Notes: generated by a model from the sequence alone, not told the origin. Counted from the stretch's first letter, positions 40,401 through 50,891 are shown. The stretch: DNA of 64,000 nucleotides from Vibrio sp. Isolate34 (GCF_022397915.1 NZ_JAKEUO010000012.1:80049-144048); one strand, 5' to 3'. Numbers and translations: made by a program.

Positions 40401-42032
40401 TTATTTTGCTTTGATATAAAGATCTTTTGAATAGATCTTATCTTCGGCGTTACCTTCTGGGTAACCACCTAGCTGAGGTGATACAAGACGTGTTGTAACG
40501 TACTGGTAGATTGGAGCAATTGGCATGTCTTTAGCTAGCAATTTTTCTGCTTCGATGTATAGCTTCGTACGCTCTTCTTCTGAAGTAGAGCTTAGGGCTT
40601 TATCGATAACCTTGTCATATTCAGCGCTCTTGTAGTGCTGACCAGCAGTTGTATTCTGGCTAACCATCAATGTTAGGAATGAAGATGCTTCATTGTAGTC
40701 ACCACACCAACCTGCACGAGCAACGTCAAAGTTACCAGTATCTTTACTGTCTAGGTATGATTTCCACTCTTGGTTTTCGAGTTTCGCGTTAATACCAAGC
40801 TCTTTCTTCCACATTGATGCAATTGCTACAGCAAGCTTCTTGTGGTTCTCAGATGTGTTGTAAAGCAGGCTGAATTCAAGCGGGTTGTTCTTCGTGTAGC
40901 CAGCTTCTTCAAGAAGACGCTTCGCTTCAGCAATACGCTCTTTTTGAGAAAGTTGACCATACTCTGGAGTTACCGGGTCAAAGCCAGCAGTAATTTCAGG
41001 AGTCAAGAAGTAAGCTGGTTTTTGGCCTTGACCAAGAATAGCTTTCGTAACGATGTCACGGTCCATCGCGTAAGACATTGCTTTACGAACACGCACGTCG
41101 TCGAAAGGTGCTTTCTGTGCATTAAATTGGTAGTAATAAGTACACAGGTTACCCTTAATGTTTACATCTTCTGAGTATTCTTTCTGTAAGCGACGGAAGT
41201 GCTCGTTAGGAACTTCGTATGTGAAATCTAGTTCACCAGAGAGGAAGCGGTTCATTTCCGCTACTTGGTTTTCGATTGGTAGGAATGTTACTTTGTTAAG
41301 AACTGTATGTTCGTTATCCCAGTAATTTTCGTTGCGTACTAGTTCAAGACGCTCGTTAACTACCCATTGATTTGGAACAAATGCACCATTACCAACAAAG
41401 TTTTCAGGCTTAGTCCACTGGTCACCGAATTTTTCAACAGTTGCTTTGTGTACTGGCTTCACTGTTGTGTGACCCATCATCATTACGAAATATGGGACCG
41501 CTGTATCTAAAGTCACTTCTAACGTGTAGTCATCTAAAGCTTTAACGCCTAGTTCACTCTTGTCTTTCTTACCCGCGACGATGTCTTTCGCATTCGCCAT
41601 CTTGGTATATTCCATATACCAAGCGTATGGAGAAGCAGTTAAAGGATCAACCGCACGTTGAAAGCTGTAAACGAAGTCATTTGCCGTTACAGGATCGCCG
41701 TTAGACCATTTAGCGTCTTTACGCAGGTGGAAAGTAAATGTTTTGTTGTCTGTCGTTTCCCAGCTTTCAGCTACTCCTGGGATAGTATTACCGTCGCCAT
41801 CTTGGTTCACTAAACCTTCTAGAAGGTCACGAATTACGTGAGATTCTGGTACGCCTTGAGATTTGTGAGGGTCGAGTGTTGCTACTTCAGTACCGTTACC
41901 GCGAACCAGTTCCTGAACTTTTGCTAGTTCAGTGCCTGCTGGAACTTCAGCAGCGATAGAAAGAGTAGAAGAGGCAGCCACTGCCAAACCAGCACCTAGA
42001 AGAAGGGCCTGAGTGATTTTATTCTTGTACAT
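40401..42032 (-). CDS. oppA: periplasmic oligopeptide-binding protein OppA
   Basis: Extracytoplasmic receptor for peptides. The 543-residue protein has a Sec signal peptide (about residues 1-27, ending SIAAE), the SBP_bac_5 signature (TFHLRKDAKWSNGDPVTANDFVYSFQRAVDP in two parts, about residues 95-125) and a normal length. It is the first gene of oppABCDF; its mRNA is usually far more abundant than the rest. A cluster of this order is typical for vibrios. Confidence 0.96.
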   Translation of the reverse strand: MYKNKITQALLLGAGLAVAASSTLSIAAEVPAGTELAKVQELVRGNGTEVATLDPHKSQGVPESHVIRDLLEGLVNQDGDGNTIPGVAESWETTDNKTFTFHLRKDAKWSNGDPVTANDFVYSFQRAVDPLTASPYAWYMEYTKMANAKDIVAGKKDKSELGVKALDDYTLEVTLDTAVPYFVMMMGHTTVKPVHKATVEKFGDQWTKPENFVGNGAFVPNQWVVNERLELVRNENYWDNEHTVLNKVTFLPIENQVAEMNRFLSGELDFTYEVPNEHFRRLQKEYSEDVNIKGNLCTYYYQFNAQKAPFDDVRVRKAMSYAMDRDIVTKAILGQGQKPAYFLTPEITAGFDPVTPEYGQLSQKERIAEAKRLLEEAGYTKNNPLEFSLLYNTSENHKKLAVAIASMWKKELGINAKLENQEWKSYLDSKDTGNFDVARAGWCGDYNEASSFLTLMVSQNTTAGQHYKSAEYDKVIDKALSSTSEEERTKLYIEAEKLLAKDMPIAPIYQYVTTRLVSPQLGGYPEGNAEDKIYSKDLYIKAK

Positions 42033-42600
42033 TTAATAAACTCCAAGTTTTATGTATTGCATCCATGACTTCTTTGCTTGGTTCACTGAACGGCAGTGAT
42101 TTAGATTTATTTAGCTCAAAATTTAAGCATAAAAACCTAAAACCTTACAAAGATTGAGGCACACACTATCAACCATTGAAGTAATTTGCCATAAACAAGT
42201 CGCAAAAAATCGGATAATTCTCCGAATTACTCAAGGTAACAGTGTAAATCTCTAATAAAAGCCTAATGAATAGTGAGTTACACATAGGGATTAATTAAAA
42301 AACAGCCTTTAGTGTTGATGTATCTGTGTTGATAATTTTTTTTAGCATCTTATGCTATAACTCGGTCAGCAAATTAACATTAATGCCACATGAAATCTAA
42401 TTGCACATCACATATCCCCTAAATAGACTCCACTATTTGTGAGGATTATCACTTTATACAAAACAGCATAATGCACTGCACCAAAACAGATTTAGAAATG
42501 CACCAAGACAGACAAAATCACGCACCGAATTTATATGCAACTTGAATGATTAACCATTTATTAATACACCAGTTATTTATAAATAGCTTTGTAGCATGCA
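42033..42600. promoter_or_regulatory. oppA upstream region
   Basis: About 570 bp, strongly AT-rich, with no supported gene; a short minus-strand ORF at 42518-42715 overlaps moaE and its terminator and is rejected. The region should carry the oppA promoter and a long leader, which in related bacteria is a target of small RNAs. I did not recognise a specific operator. Confidence 0.45.
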
Positions 42601-42630
42601 CAAAAAAAACCGACTTTAATAGTCGGCTTT
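42601..42630 (-). terminator. moa operon terminator
   Basis: CCGACT-TTAAT-AGTCGG hairpin with eight As to its left on the plus strand, that is T8 for minus-strand transcripts. It lies about 35 bp after the moaE stop codon. Confidence 0.9.
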
Positions 42631-42665
42631 TAATATTCGTTCTGTAGGTGAGTAACCTTGGGTGG

Positions 42666-43121
42666 TTATTTTTCCCAACGCTCTGCAGCTTTCGCATCTG
42701 AATCTCGAGAGTCAACCCAACGAGTTGCTTCAGTGGTACGTTCCTTTTTCCAAAACGGCGCTTTGGTTTTTAGGAAGTCCATCACAAACTCACAAGCTTC
42801 AAAGGCCGCACCGCGATGTGCACTGGATACGCCAACGTAAACAATCTGGTCACCGATATCGAGGTCACCAACACGATGGATAACGCGCATCTTTTGGATT
42901 GGCCAGCGTGCCTCAGCTTGATCACAGATCTCGCTCAATGATTTCTCTGTCATACCCGGGTAGTGCTCCAGAGACAAACCAATCACATTATCGCCAAGGT
43001 TCATGTCGCGAACTTTACCGACGAACGTCACAATCGCTCCGGCAGCTGTACCTTGAGCCAAGTAGTCGTATTCGTCGCCTACAGAGAAGTCCTCTGCTGT
43101 CACTAATACTCTTGGATCCAT
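42666..43121 (-). CDS. moaE: molybdopterin synthase catalytic subunit MoaE
   Basis: Large subunit of molybdopterin synthase; with the MoaD thiocarboxylate it inserts the dithiolene sulfurs into precursor Z. The 151-residue protein has the conserved FVGKVRD (about residue 35), LEHYPGMTEK (about 52-61), HRVGDLDIGD and the catalytic lysine region FLKTKAPFWKKE near residue 116. It is the last gene of moaABCDE, 2 bp after moaD. Confidence 0.96.
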   Translation of the reverse strand: MDPRVLVTAEDFSVGDEYDYLAQGTAAGAIVTFVGKVRDMNLGDNVIGLSLEHYPGMTEKSLSEICDQAEARWPIQKMRVIHRVGDLDIGDQIVYVGVSSAHRGAAFEACEFVMDFLKTKAPFWKKERTTEATRWVDSRDSDAKAAERWEK

Positions 43122-43123
43122 GC

Positions 43124-43369
43124 TTAGCCTCCAGTCACTGGTGGGAAGAAAGCGACTTCATCGCCATCTTTCACTTCAGTTGTCAGAGGGACAATGGATT
43201 GGTTAAGCGCAGCCAGAAGTTTGCCCTCTTCCAAAGCGATATCCCATTTGCCTTTTTGTGTTACAAGGTGGCTGCGAATCGCTTCAATCGTCTTGAACTT
43301 TTCATCAACTTCAACGCTGTCCACACCAACAAGTTCACGAGTTTGAGCAAAGAAAAGTACTGTAATCAT
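43124..43369 (-). CDS. moaD: molybdopterin synthase sulfur carrier subunit MoaD
   Basis: Small ubiquitin-like sulfur carrier of molybdopterin synthase. The 81-residue protein ends in the essential Gly-Gly (FFPPVTGG), which is activated to a thiocarboxylate. It overlaps moaC by 4 bp (ATGA) and is followed after 2 bp by moaE, so the three are translationally coupled. Confidence 0.96.
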   Translation of the reverse strand: MITVLFFAQTRELVGVDSVEVDEKFKTIEAIRSHLVTQKGKWDIALEEGKLLAALNQSIVPLTTEVKDGDEVAFFPPVTGG

Positions 43370-43845
43370 GATTCCACCTTAAAATGACCAGATTTACCAC
43401 CCGTTTTCTCTAACAGGCGTACATTCTCGATAACAATGTCTTTCTGAACAGCTTTACACATATCGTAAATCGTTAACGCAGCAACAGAAGCAGCCGTTAG
43501 CGCTTCCATTTCTACGCCTGTCTTACCAGCAAGTTTACAAACAGATTCAATGCGAACCTTGTTTTCAGACTCGATAGCTTCAAGCTGCACTTCTACTTTA
43601 GTTAATAGCAGAGGGTGACACAGTGGAATCAGATCCCACGTCTTCTTAGCCGCTTGAATACCCGCGATACGTGCCGTTGCGAAAACATCACCTTTATGGT
43701 GGCTACCAGAAACAATCAGCTCTAGCGTTTCAGCAGACATTTGAACGAATGCTTCCGCTCTCGCTTCACGTACTGTCTCAGCTTTAGCCGACACATCGAC
43801 CATGTTTGCTTCGCCAGACGCGTTAATGTGTGTAAATTGGCTCAT
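43366..43845 (-). CDS. moaC: cyclic pyranopterin monophosphate synthase MoaC
   Basis: Works with MoaA to turn GTP into cyclic pyranopterin monophosphate. The protein from ATG 43845 has 159 residues, starts [19 protein letters not shown], and contains [13 protein letters not shown] near residue 75 and [14 protein letters not shown] near 108. AAGGCGG lies about 7 bp before this ATG, while the upstream in-frame TTG at 43851 has no proper spacing. Confidence 0.95.
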   Translation of the reverse strand: MSQFTHINASGEANMVDVSAKAETVREARAEAFVQMSAETLELIVSGSHHKGDVFATARIAGIQAAKKTWDLIPLCHPLLLTKVEVQLEAIESENKVRIESVCKLAGKTGVEMEALTAASVAALTIYDMCKAVQKDIVIENVRLLEKTGGKSGHFKVES

Positions 43846-43857
43846 ACTCAAACCGCC

Positions 43858-44370
43858 TTATACTGAAAGGTGTGGCATGAAGTTACAAGGGCGGTGGCTA
43901 GCATCCATCTGTTGCTTGATGATCTTAGTCCAACCTGTGCGACAAGCACCTGTAGAGCCTGGCATCGCAAAGATTACTGTGTGGTTAGCAAAGCCCGCAA
44001 TCGCACGAGATTGAATTGTCGATGTACCGATCTCTTCGTAAGACACTTGACGGAATAGCTCACCAAAGCCTTCTACTTCTTTGTCGAATAGTGGCTTAAG
44101 CGCTTCAGGCGTGCTGTCACGAGAAGTAAAACCCGTACCGCCAGTGATCATGATCGCTTGTACGCTTTCATCAGCGATCCACTTAGATACGATCGCACGG
44201 ATCTTGTACATGTCGTCGATAACGATTTGCTTATCAACAACGTTGTGACCCGCTTCTTTAGCATGCTCAGCTAGGTAGCCACCTGACGTATCATTTTCTT
44301 CTGTACGTGTATCTGAAACCGTTAGTACTGCGATGTTTGCTGCTTGGAATTTGCTTTCTGCGTGACCCAT
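43858..44370 (-). CDS. moaB: molybdenum cofactor biosynthesis protein MoaB
   Basis: MoaB/MogA-like protein linked to molybdopterin adenylylation or moco handling. The 170-residue protein has the TVSDTRTEENDTSGGYL region (about residues 17-33), the MITGGTGFTSRDSTPEA motif near residue 78 and IFAMPGSTGACRTGW near 133. It is 12 bp upstream of moaC and 87 bp after moaA, within one operon. Confidence 0.95.
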   Translation of the reverse strand: MGHAESKFQAANIAVLTVSDTRTEENDTSGGYLAEHAKEAGHNVVDKQIVIDDMYKIRAIVSKWIADESVQAIMITGGTGFTSRDSTPEALKPLFDKEVEGFGELFRQVSYEEIGTSTIQSRAIAGFANHTVIFAMPGSTGACRTGWTKIIKQQMDASHRPCNFMPHLSV

Positions 44371-44457
44371 TTGTTCACCTATATAAATTTTTCAATTAGA
44401 CTGATTCGCCCAGCCTAGAGAAGCTGAGCGATAAAATGCGTTAGAGTATATAGCGGG

Positions 44458-45447
44458 TTAACCGCCGATTGACGCCAAGTTTGGAGTCATGCCGCTGTTG
44501 CCATCATGTAAGAAATGGCTAACGGACTTGGTTTGAAGCTGAGCCTGTATTCGATCGATGAGCTCTTGCTCTTGTTGATCTTCTTGAATCAAATCTCTCA
44601 GTTCAACACCGTGATCGCCAAACAGACATAGGTGAAGCTTACCGGTCGCAGAAACGCGCAGTCGGTTACAACTCTCACAAAAGTCTTTCTCGTAAGGCAT
44701 GATCAAACCAATCTCACCCTTGTAGTCTGGGTGAACGAACACTTGCGCAGGGCCATCATTAACGGCTCTCACTTTAAGCAACCAACCATTCGCAATTAGC
44801 TGGTTACGAATCGCAACACCTGACACATGGTGCTTGTCAAACAACTCGTCCATCTCGCCGGTTTTCATCAGCTCAATAAAACGCAGTTGAATCGGTTTGT
44901 CTTTGATCCAATTAAGGAAGGCAGGTAACTCTTGGCTATTGAGGTCTTTCATCAATACTACGTTTACTTTGACTTGTTCAAAGCCAACCTCAAACGCTTT
45001 ATCAATACCTCGCATAACCTCAGTAAACTTATTCTCACCAGTGATCTGATGGAACATACGTGAATCTAAGCTATCCACGCTCACGTTTATATGGGTTAAA
45101 CCAGCATCACGCCACTGCCCTACTTGTTTCTCCATGCGATAGCCGTTCGTTGTCGTGGCTACTTTTTCGATGCCTGGAGTAGAAGCAACGGTATGTATGA
45201 TTTCAGGAAAGTCTTTACGCAGACTCGGCTCTCCGCCTGTAATGCGGATCTTTGAGGTACCACAATCTGCAAACGCTTTTACAACGCGTTTGATCTCGGG
45301 AACACTTAAAAAAGACGAGTTTTTTTGCCCTGACGGTTTATAACCATCCGGCAAGCAGTAAGTACATTTAAAGTTACAGACGTCTGTAACCGACAAGCGC
45401 AAGTAATAAAACTTGCGATGGAATCTATCTTCGAATTGTTGCGCCAC
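44458..45447 (-). CDS. moaA: GTP 3',8-cyclase MoaA
   Basis: Radical-SAM enzyme that opens molybdenum cofactor synthesis from GTP. From GTG 45447 it has 329 residues, exactly the usual length. It shows the SAM cluster motif CNFKCTYC near residue 24, [10 protein letters not shown] near residue 71, and the second cluster motif CESCNRLRV...CLFG near residue 258-275. The frame continues to a TTG at 45462, but that would place the GGAAAGG ribosome-binding site inside the gene. Expression is probably controlled by the Moco riboswitch directly upstream. Confidence 0.96.
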   Translation of the reverse strand: MAQQFEDRFHRKFYYLRLSVTDVCNFKCTYCLPDGYKPSGQKNSSFLSVPEIKRVVKAFADCGTSKIRITGGEPSLRKDFPEIIHTVASTPGIEKVATTTNGYRMEKQVGQWRDAGLTHINVSVDSLDSRMFHQITGENKFTEVMRGIDKAFEVGFEQVKVNVVLMKDLNSQELPAFLNWIKDKPIQLRFIELMKTGEMDELFDKHHVSGVAIRNQLIANGWLLKVRAVNDGPAQVFVHPDYKGEIGLIMPYEKDFCESCNRLRVSATGKLHLCLFGDHGVELRDLIQEDQQEQELIDRIQAQLQTKSVSHFLHDGNSGMTPNLASIGG

Positions 45448-45449
45448 GG

Positions 45450-45600
45450 AACACCTTTCCAAACACGGGAGGCATAATCATTTCCAATTAAGCCCTTGTG
45501 ACAACATGTCACTGGCTCTTGATGCGTATCGGTACAGCAAATACCACTGTGCGACTTAGCATGCGAGAGCTCGGAGTTATGGCAACCGCACGTTATATTC
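45450..45600 (-). ncRNA. Moco riboswitch (moaA leader)
   Basis: The transcript leader of moaA resembles the E. coli moaA Moco RNA. It contains a CTCCGAGC block near 45570, paired stems between (for example CAGTGACATG/TGTCAC near 45497-45515), and the conserved 3' end GCCTCCCGTGTTTGGAAAGG at 45454-45473, which includes the ribosome-binding site. In this class cofactor binding hides the ribosome-binding site and shuts off translation. Identification is by sequence recognition and position; boundaries are approximate. Confidence 0.72.
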
Positions 45601-45782
45601 ATACGCGCAGTAGCTGAGTAATAAAATACTTAATATTTTTACGTGAATCTAGCTCTGATGGTAAAAAACGGGTCACATCGGCAAAAAAAACGTATCAAAC
45701 GCTCAAAATAACTCTTGTTGAGTATATAGCGAGAAGCATTTAACCTAAATTATAGTTGGTAATAATCTAACAAGAACAAAAA

Positions 45783-46670
45783 ATGAATATTTACTCTTCA
45801 AAGAAAGTCGTAGCAATTGGTGGAGGCCATGGCTTAGGTCGTATGCTTGCTGCATTAAAAGACTTTGGTAACAACGCAACTGGCATTGTTGCAACAACGG
45901 ATAATGGCGGTTCAACCGGACGAATTCGAGACTGCCAAGGTGGTATCGCTTGGGGAGATACACGCAACTGTATCAACCAATTGATCACTGAACCTTCAAT
46001 TAGTTCGATGATGTTTGAATACCGCTTTCGCGGCCAAGGCGAACTCGACGGTCATAACTTGGGTAACCTGATGCTCACAGCATTAGACAACCTCTCGGTT
46101 CGTCCATTGGAAGCGATTAACCTGATTCGAAATATGCTTAAGGTCGACGTTAATATCGTGCCGATGACAGAGCACCCTTCTGACCTCACGGCCCTATCGA
46201 TGGATGGCCGCTGGGTAACCGGTGAAACCAACGTTGATGACATGACAGAAAAGCTGCGCATGATGGACTTGTCGCCAGAAGTCCCAGCAACCAAAGAAGC
46301 CGTAGCTGCGGTGGAAGAAGCAGACTGTATTGTGCTTGGCCCAGGCAGCTTTTTAACCAGTGTGATGCCTCCGCTGCTACTACCTGAAATTGGTAAAGCC
46401 ATCGCAGGAAACACTAAGGCAAAAGTTATCTTCATTGAAAACCTGTCTCCAGAACACGGTCCTGCAGGTAAAATGACGCTTCAAGAGCAATTGGAGTGGT
46501 GTGAACGTACCTGTAAAGCACGTAAGATAGACGTTGTACTAGGCAATGAACCGCATCCAGAACTAGAAGGCCAATGGAATTGTGTGACCACGGATCTTGC
46601 ATCTGCAAACCGAGATTGGCGACACGACCGAGTGAAGCTTCAACAAGCGATCGAAGCTCAGTTGGCTTAG
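45783..46670 (+). CDS. YvcK/CofD-like gluconeogenesis factor family protein
   Basis: 295-residue member of the CofD/YvcK (YbhK) family. It has the N-terminal nucleotide-binding GGGHGLGRMLAAL (residues 13-25), TDNGGSTGRIRD near residue 39, and GPGSFLTSVMPPLL near residue 187. YvcK-type proteins bind UDP-sugars and influence cell shape and gluconeogenic growth in Bacillus; the role in gamma-proteobacteria is not settled. It is divergent from moaA, as in E. coli ybhK-moaA. Confidence 0.9.
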   Translation: MNIYSSKKVVAIGGGHGLGRMLAALKDFGNNATGIVATTDNGGSTGRIRDCQGGIAWGDTRNCINQLITEPSISSMMFEYRFRGQGELDGHNLGNLMLTALDNLSVRPLEAINLIRNMLKVDVNIVPMTEHPSDLTALSMDGRWVTGETNVDDMTEKLRMMDLSPEVPATKEAVAAVEEADCIVLGPGSFLTSVMPPLLLPEIGKAIAGNTKAKVIFIENLSPEHGPAGKMTLQEQLEWCERTCKARKIDVVLGNEPHPELEGQWNCVTTDLASANRDWRHDRVKLQQAIEAQLA

Positions 46671-46696
46671 TTCATAAGTTCAAACATCAGAAAACG

Positions 46697-46722
46697 AAAA
46701 AGGAGCATGATGCTCCTTTTTT
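46697..46722. terminator. bidirectional terminator between YvcK-like gene and luxU
   Basis: AAAAAGGAGCA-TGA-TGCTCCTTTTTT, short perfect stem with A and T tails, serving both convergent genes. Confidence 0.9.
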
Positions 46723-46763
46723 AGTCTCTGTATCTCTACCTGTAGATATAGCAATTAGCCGTT

Positions 46764-47108
46764 TTAGAGATCCGTCATCAACTGTTGATATTCGGTATAA
46801 GTCGATAGCAGAAGTTCCTGCATATCTTGAAAATCAATATCTGTAACGGGCAATGCTTGCTTCACTTTTGCGTCTAAGCTAATAGCAAAATTACACAAAG
46901 AATCAGCACCAAAACTCGCAGCACTACTCTTCAACGCATGGCTGATATCGGCCAAATACTTAGACGTATCAGTATCTTTGTTTAGCTCTAGGTGCTCGTA
47001 GTATCCCTTCAATTCACCTAAAAAGATTTCCAATAACACTGGGACATTCTCTTGCCCAATCTCACCGGCAAGCTCGTCAACTTTTTGCTGATTTAATATT
47101 TTCATCAT
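46764..47108 (-). CDS. luxU: phosphorelay protein LuxU
   Basis: Histidine phosphotransfer protein of vibrio quorum sensing: it passes phosphate from the hybrid sensor kinases to LuxO. The 114-residue protein is a single HPt four-helix bundle with the phospho-accepting histidine at residue 57 ([16 protein letters not shown]). It is encoded 23 bp downstream of luxO in the same direction, the standard vibrio luxO-luxU operon. Two ATGs stand in tandem at the start; the first is listed. Confidence 0.95.
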   Translation of the reverse strand: MMKILNQQKVDELAGEIGQENVPVLLEIFLGELKGYYEHLELNKDTDTSKYLADISHALKSSAASFGADSLCNFAISLDAKVKQALPVTDIDFQDMQELLLSTYTEYQQLMTDL

Positions 47109-47131
47109 CGTTCTTTCTTATTGTTTGGCGA

Positions 47132-48520
47132 TTACTGCTTCGCATTCCACGTTTGCAATTTACGGTATATCGTTGATGGACTGACATCCAAGAAACCAGC
47201 TGCGCGAGGGATGTTACCATCACACGCTTTTATGGCCTGTTCGATTGCCGTTTTCTCAGTGATCCACAATGGGAAAATATCTTTTACTGTGATGTCTTCA
47301 CTCTGCTTCTCTTTCAGGCGCAGACTGTTTTCAATCGGTTGATTCAATGGTGGCGGAAGCATGTTCAGAGTAATCTCTTTACCATTATTCAACACCACCA
47401 CATTCCGCAATACGTTTTGTAGCTGACGAACGTTACCCGGCCACTCATATTGGTTAAAACGATCCAACACTTCTTGAGCAAAACGAACAAACGCCTTGCC
47501 TTCTTCAACCGACATGTAGCCCAACAGTGAGTATGCAATCTCGATGACATCTTCACCACGCTCACGCAATGGCGGCAAATGCAGAGGAATCACGTACAGA
47601 CGGTAGTATAAATCTTCTCTAAAGCGACCCTCTTGTACTTCTTTCCAAGGGTCTCGGTTGGTCGCACAAACAAAACGAACGTCGACACTCTTCATCTTCG
47701 ACGAACCTACTTTTTGGAAGGTACCAGTCTGGATAAAACGCAGAAGCTTGGTTTGCAGTTCAAGATCCATTTCACACAGTTCATCGAGGAACAGTGTGCC
47801 TCCATCAGCCAATTCAGCAGCACCTTGACGATCGGTTGCCGCGCCCGTAAATGCCCCTTTTACGTGACCAAACAGCTCACTTTCAATCAAGTCTTTAGGA
47901 ATTGCCGCACAGTTGATGGCGATAAAAGGCTTATCGCCACGTTTACTCGCCGCATGGATAGCTTCTGCACATACCTCTTTACCGGTACCACTTTCACCGG
48001 TAATGAAAATACTCGCTTTACTCGATGCGGCGGAATCGATAGTTCGGTAAACCTGCTGCATGGTTTGGCTACTACCAATAAAACCTTGATAGTTCTGGTT
48101 TCCCGGATGTTCAGAGCTGTTCTTAAGCTTGGTGGCTTTACGAATCGCATTGTTTACCGTAATACGAAGTCGGTCGGCTTCACACGGTTTGATCAGGAAA
48201 TCTTGAGAACCATGACGCATCGCTTCTACGGCGGTATCGATAGAACCGTGCGCTGTCATGAAGATAACGGGCACTTCAGGGTATTTTTGTTTTACAGCAA
48301 AGAGTACGTCCATACCCGTCATATCAGGCAGACGTAGATCTAATAAAATGAGGTCAGGGATTCGATGATTCAAACTCTCAATTGCATCGCGGCCAGTGCC
48401 AACAATGTTGATATCAATTTCGAGCGGTGTAAGATACGAGCGATATAACGCTGCGACTGAAGCCGTATCCTCCACCATCAACAAATACTTTGATTTGTTA
48501 TCTAACGTTTTTGATTGCAT
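47132..48520 (-). CDS. luxO: quorum-sensing sigma54-dependent regulator LuxO
   Basis: Response regulator that, when phosphorylated at low cell density, activates the Qrr small RNAs with sigma-54. The 462-residue protein has a receiver domain with Asp61 as phosphorylation site (LLDLRLPD), and an AAA+ sigma54-interaction domain with Walker A GESGTGKE near residue 175 and GAFTGA near residue 218. A Fis-type helix-turn-helix lies at the C-terminus ([16 protein letters not shown]). It is divergent from qrr1 and followed by luxU. Confidence 0.97.
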   Translation of the reverse strand: MQSKTLDNKSKYLLMVEDTASVAALYRSYLTPLEIDINIVGTGRDAIESLNHRIPDLILLDLRLPDMTGMDVLFAVKQKYPEVPVIFMTAHGSIDTAVEAMRHGSQDFLIKPCEADRLRITVNNAIRKATKLKNSSEHPGNQNYQGFIGSSQTMQQVYRTIDSAASSKASIFITGESGTGKEVCAEAIHAASKRGDKPFIAINCAAIPKDLIESELFGHVKGAFTGAATDRQGAAELADGGTLFLDELCEMDLELQTKLLRFIQTGTFQKVGSSKMKSVDVRFVCATNRDPWKEVQEGRFREDLYYRLYVIPLHLPPLRERGEDVIEIAYSLLGYMSVEEGKAFVRFAQEVLDRFNQYEWPGNVRQLQNVLRNVVVLNNGKEITLNMLPPPLNQPIENSLRLKEKQSEDITVKDIFPLWITEKTAIEQAIKACDGNIPRAAGFLDVSPSTIYRKLQTWNAKQ

Positions 48521-48568
48521 ATCCTAGCCATTTATAATTTGCATTTCTTATTATAGTCGCATTCCGCT

Positions 48569-48581
48569 TTGCATTATGCAA
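48569..48581. promoter_or_regulatory. LuxO binding site
   Basis: TTGCA-TTA-TGCAA is a perfect palindrome of the LuxO operator type (TTGCA, 3 bp, TGCAA). It lies about 76 bp upstream of the qrr1 -24 element and 50 bp upstream of luxO, so it can serve both qrr1 activation and luxO autorepression. A further half site TTTGCA is near 48538. Confidence 0.8.
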
Positions 48582-48644
48582 ATTAGCCACAATATTTGTA
48601 TTGTATTTTTTTACTTGCTTCAAATAATCAATGTTTTATCTATA

Positions 48645-48660
48645 TGGCACGAACGATGCA
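48645..48660 (+). promoter_or_regulatory. sigma-54 promoter of qrr1
   Basis: TGGCAC-N5-ATGCA matches the -24/-12 consensus (TGGCAC, 5 bp, TTGCA) with one mismatch and is placed about 11 bp before the expected qrr1 transcript start. Confidence 0.85.
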
Positions 48661-48670
48661 GTCATAGAGA

Positions 48671-48763
48671 TGACCTTCGGGTCACCTAGCCAACTGACGT
48701 TGTTAGTGGACTGAGTGTTCACAAACGTAAGCCAGTAGAACATTTACTACTGGCTGTTTTTTT
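48671..48763 (+). ncRNA. qrr1: Qrr1 small RNA
   Basis: Quorum regulatory RNA of about 93 nt. It begins TGACCTTCGGGTCA (5' hairpin), continues with the invariant Qrr core CCTAGCCAACTGACGTTGTT and ends in the terminator GCCAGTAG...CTACTGGC followed by seven Ts (48731-48763). Qrr RNAs act with Hfq on mRNAs of the LuxR/HapR master regulator, LuxO and AphA. Its place between luxO and uvrB is that of Qrr1 in vibrios. Ends are inferred from the promoter and terminator. Confidence 0.95.
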
Positions 48764-48843
48764 GCCTGAAAACTCTTAAATGTTGTCTTTTGAGGCGAAC
48801 TTCTTTAGTTAATTCTTTAGCTAAGACACGCAATTAAATGAAA

Positions 48844-50874
48844 TTAGCTATTGGTAATGAATTGCTTTCTTAACTGCTCAATTTCATCACGCTTCTGTGC
48901 TGCCAATTCAAATTCCAAGTTCTGAGCATGCTGATACATTGCCGCTTCCAACTTGCTGATCTCTTTATCAAGCTGTTGTGGTGTAAGCACCGCATAACTT
49001 TCTGAAGGCTCAGCCACTTTAGACAACGGAACCTGTTTAGATTGTCGTTGTTGTTTCGACTTGGTGATGTCACCCAGTTCCATAATGTCTTTGATATTAC
49101 GCTTAAGCGCTTGCGGCGTAATACCCTGCTCTTCATTGTAAGCCTGCTGTTTTTCTCTACGACGGTCGGTTTCATCAATCGCTTTTTTCATCGACTTAGT
49201 TATCGAGTCACCGTATAGGATCGCTTTACCTTCAAGGTTACGTGCAGCACGACCAATGGTTTGAATTAGAGAACGTTCTGAACGTAGGAAGCCCTCTTTG
49301 TCTGCATCAAGAATCGCCACCAGCGATACTTCAGGCATATCCAAACCTTCACGAAGTAAGTTAATGCCCACTAACACGTCGAACTCGCCCAGACGTAGAT
49401 CTCGGATGATCTCTACACGCTCAACCGTATCAATATCCGAGTGTAAGTAACGCACTTTAACGCCATGCTCGCTTAGGTATTCGGTTAAGTCTTCCGCCAT
49501 TCTCTTGGTCAACGTGGTCACCAAAACACGCTCTTCTTTCGCAGAACGGATTCTGATTTCAGACAACAAGTCATCAACCTGAGTCGCGACCGGTCTTACT
49601 TCAATGATCGGGTCTAACAGGCCAGTAGGACGAACGACTTGATCGGCAATCTCGCCATCTGATTTTTCAATCTCGTAATTACCAGGTGTCGCCGATACAA
49701 AAATGGTCTGCGGCGCGATCGATTCAAACTCATCGAACTTCATTGGTCGGTTATCTAATGCAGAAGGTAGACGGAAACCAAACTCAACCAGAGTTTCCTT
49801 ACGCGAACGGTCACCTTTGTACATGGCGCCAATTTGCGGCACGGTCACGTGTGACTCATCGATAATCAACAGACCGTCATCAGGCAAGTAATCAAATAAC
49901 GTCGGAGGCGCTTCCCCTTCCGCACGGCCACTTAGGTATCGTGAATAGTTTTCTATACCAGAACAGAAACCAAGTTCGGTCATCATCTCGATATCAAACT
50001 GAGTTCTCTGAGAAATACGCTGCTCTTCTAAAAGCTTGTTGTTGTCTTTCAGGTATTGAGCTCGGTCTCGAAGTTCGTCTTTAATGTTCTCAATCGCTTC
50101 AAGGATTTTCTCTCTTGGCGTCACATAGTGAGTTTTCGGATAAACGGTAAAGCGCGGTAAGTCTCTCTGTTTAACCGCGCCAGTCAGTGGGTCAAAGATA
50201 CTGATGCAATCCACTTCGTCATCGAACATTTCGATTCGCACGGCATCTTGGTCAGATTCAGCAGGGAAAATATCAATCACTTCACCACGAACGCGGAACT
50301 GACCACGCTCGAACGCCACGTCGTTTCTTGAATATTGCAGCTCAGCCAAGCGGCGCAAGATATCACGTTGGTCCATGACCTCACCGCGACTCAAGTGAAG
50401 CATCATCTTCAGGTAAGACTTAGGATCACCCAGACCATAAATAGCCGATACAGACGCGACGATGATGGCATCTTTTCGTTCTAGCAAGGCCTTGGTTGCC
50501 GACAGTCTCATTTGTTCAATATGGGCGTTCACAGACGCATCTTTCTCGATAAACGTGTCTGTTGTCGGAACGTAGGCTTCCGGTTGGTAGTAATCGTAGT
50601 AAGAAACGAAATATTCAACGGCATTATTAGGAAAGAAGGATTTCATCTCGCCATACAGTTGAGCGGCTAACGTCTTATTAGGTGCTAACAAGATCGCAGG
50701 TCTTTGAGATTGGGAAATGACGTTAGCAAGAGTAAAGGTTTTACCTGAGCCCGTTACCCCTAGAAGAGTTTGATGTGCCAAACCAGAATCTAATCCGTCT
50801 AGTAATTTGGTTATCGCTGTCGGCTGGTCACCGGACGGGCTGTAGTCCGATACCAAGTCAAAGAGTTTACTCAT
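48844..50874 (-). CDS. uvrB: UvrABC excinuclease subunit B
   Basis: Damage-verification helicase of nucleotide excision repair. The 676-residue protein has Walker [11 protein letters not shown] near residue 39, the beta-hairpin region [12 protein letters not shown] near residue 92, helicase motifs (IDESHVT, GRAARN) and the C-terminal UvrC-binding UVR motif ([28 protein letters not shown] in two parts, about residues 635-665). A LexA box just upstream predicts SOS induction. All elements are intact. Confidence 0.97.
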   Translation of the reverse strand: MSKLFDLVSDYSPSGDQPTAITKLLDGLDSGLAHQTLLGVTGSGKTFTLANVISQSQRPAILLAPNKTLAAQLYGEMKSFFPNNAVEYFVSYYDYYQPEAYVPTTDTFIEKDASVNAHIEQMRLSATKALLERKDAIIVASVSAIYGLGDPKSYLKMMLHLSRGEVMDQRDILRRLAELQYSRNDVAFERGQFRVRGEVIDIFPAESDQDAVRIEMFDDEVDCISIFDPLTGAVKQRDLPRFTVYPKTHYVTPREKILEAIENIKDELRDRAQYLKDNNKLLEEQRISQRTQFDIEMMTELGFCSGIENYSRYLSGRAEGEAPPTLFDYLPDDGLLIIDESHVTVPQIGAMYKGDRSRKETLVEFGFRLPSALDNRPMKFDEFESIAPQTIFVSATPGNYEIEKSDGEIADQVVRPTGLLDPIIEVRPVATQVDDLLSEIRIRSAKEERVLVTTLTKRMAEDLTEYLSEHGVKVRYLHSDIDTVERVEIIRDLRLGEFDVLVGINLLREGLDMPEVSLVAILDADKEGFLRSERSLIQTIGRAARNLEGKAILYGDSITKSMKKAIDETDRRREKQQAYNEEQGITPQALKRNIKDIMELGDITKSKQQRQSKQVPLSKVAEPSESYAVLTPQQLDKEISKLEAAMYQHAQNLEFELAAQKRDEIEQLRKQFITNS

Positions 50875-50891
50875 AGGTCGCCATTTCCATA

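Noticed and set aside
42518..42883. Small ORFs around the moaE end
   Set aside because: They overlap moaE and its terminator in other frames or strands, without ribosome-binding sites.
47633..48337. 234-codon ORF opposite luxO
   Set aside because: It is antisense to an intact, fully conserved luxO and resembles no family.
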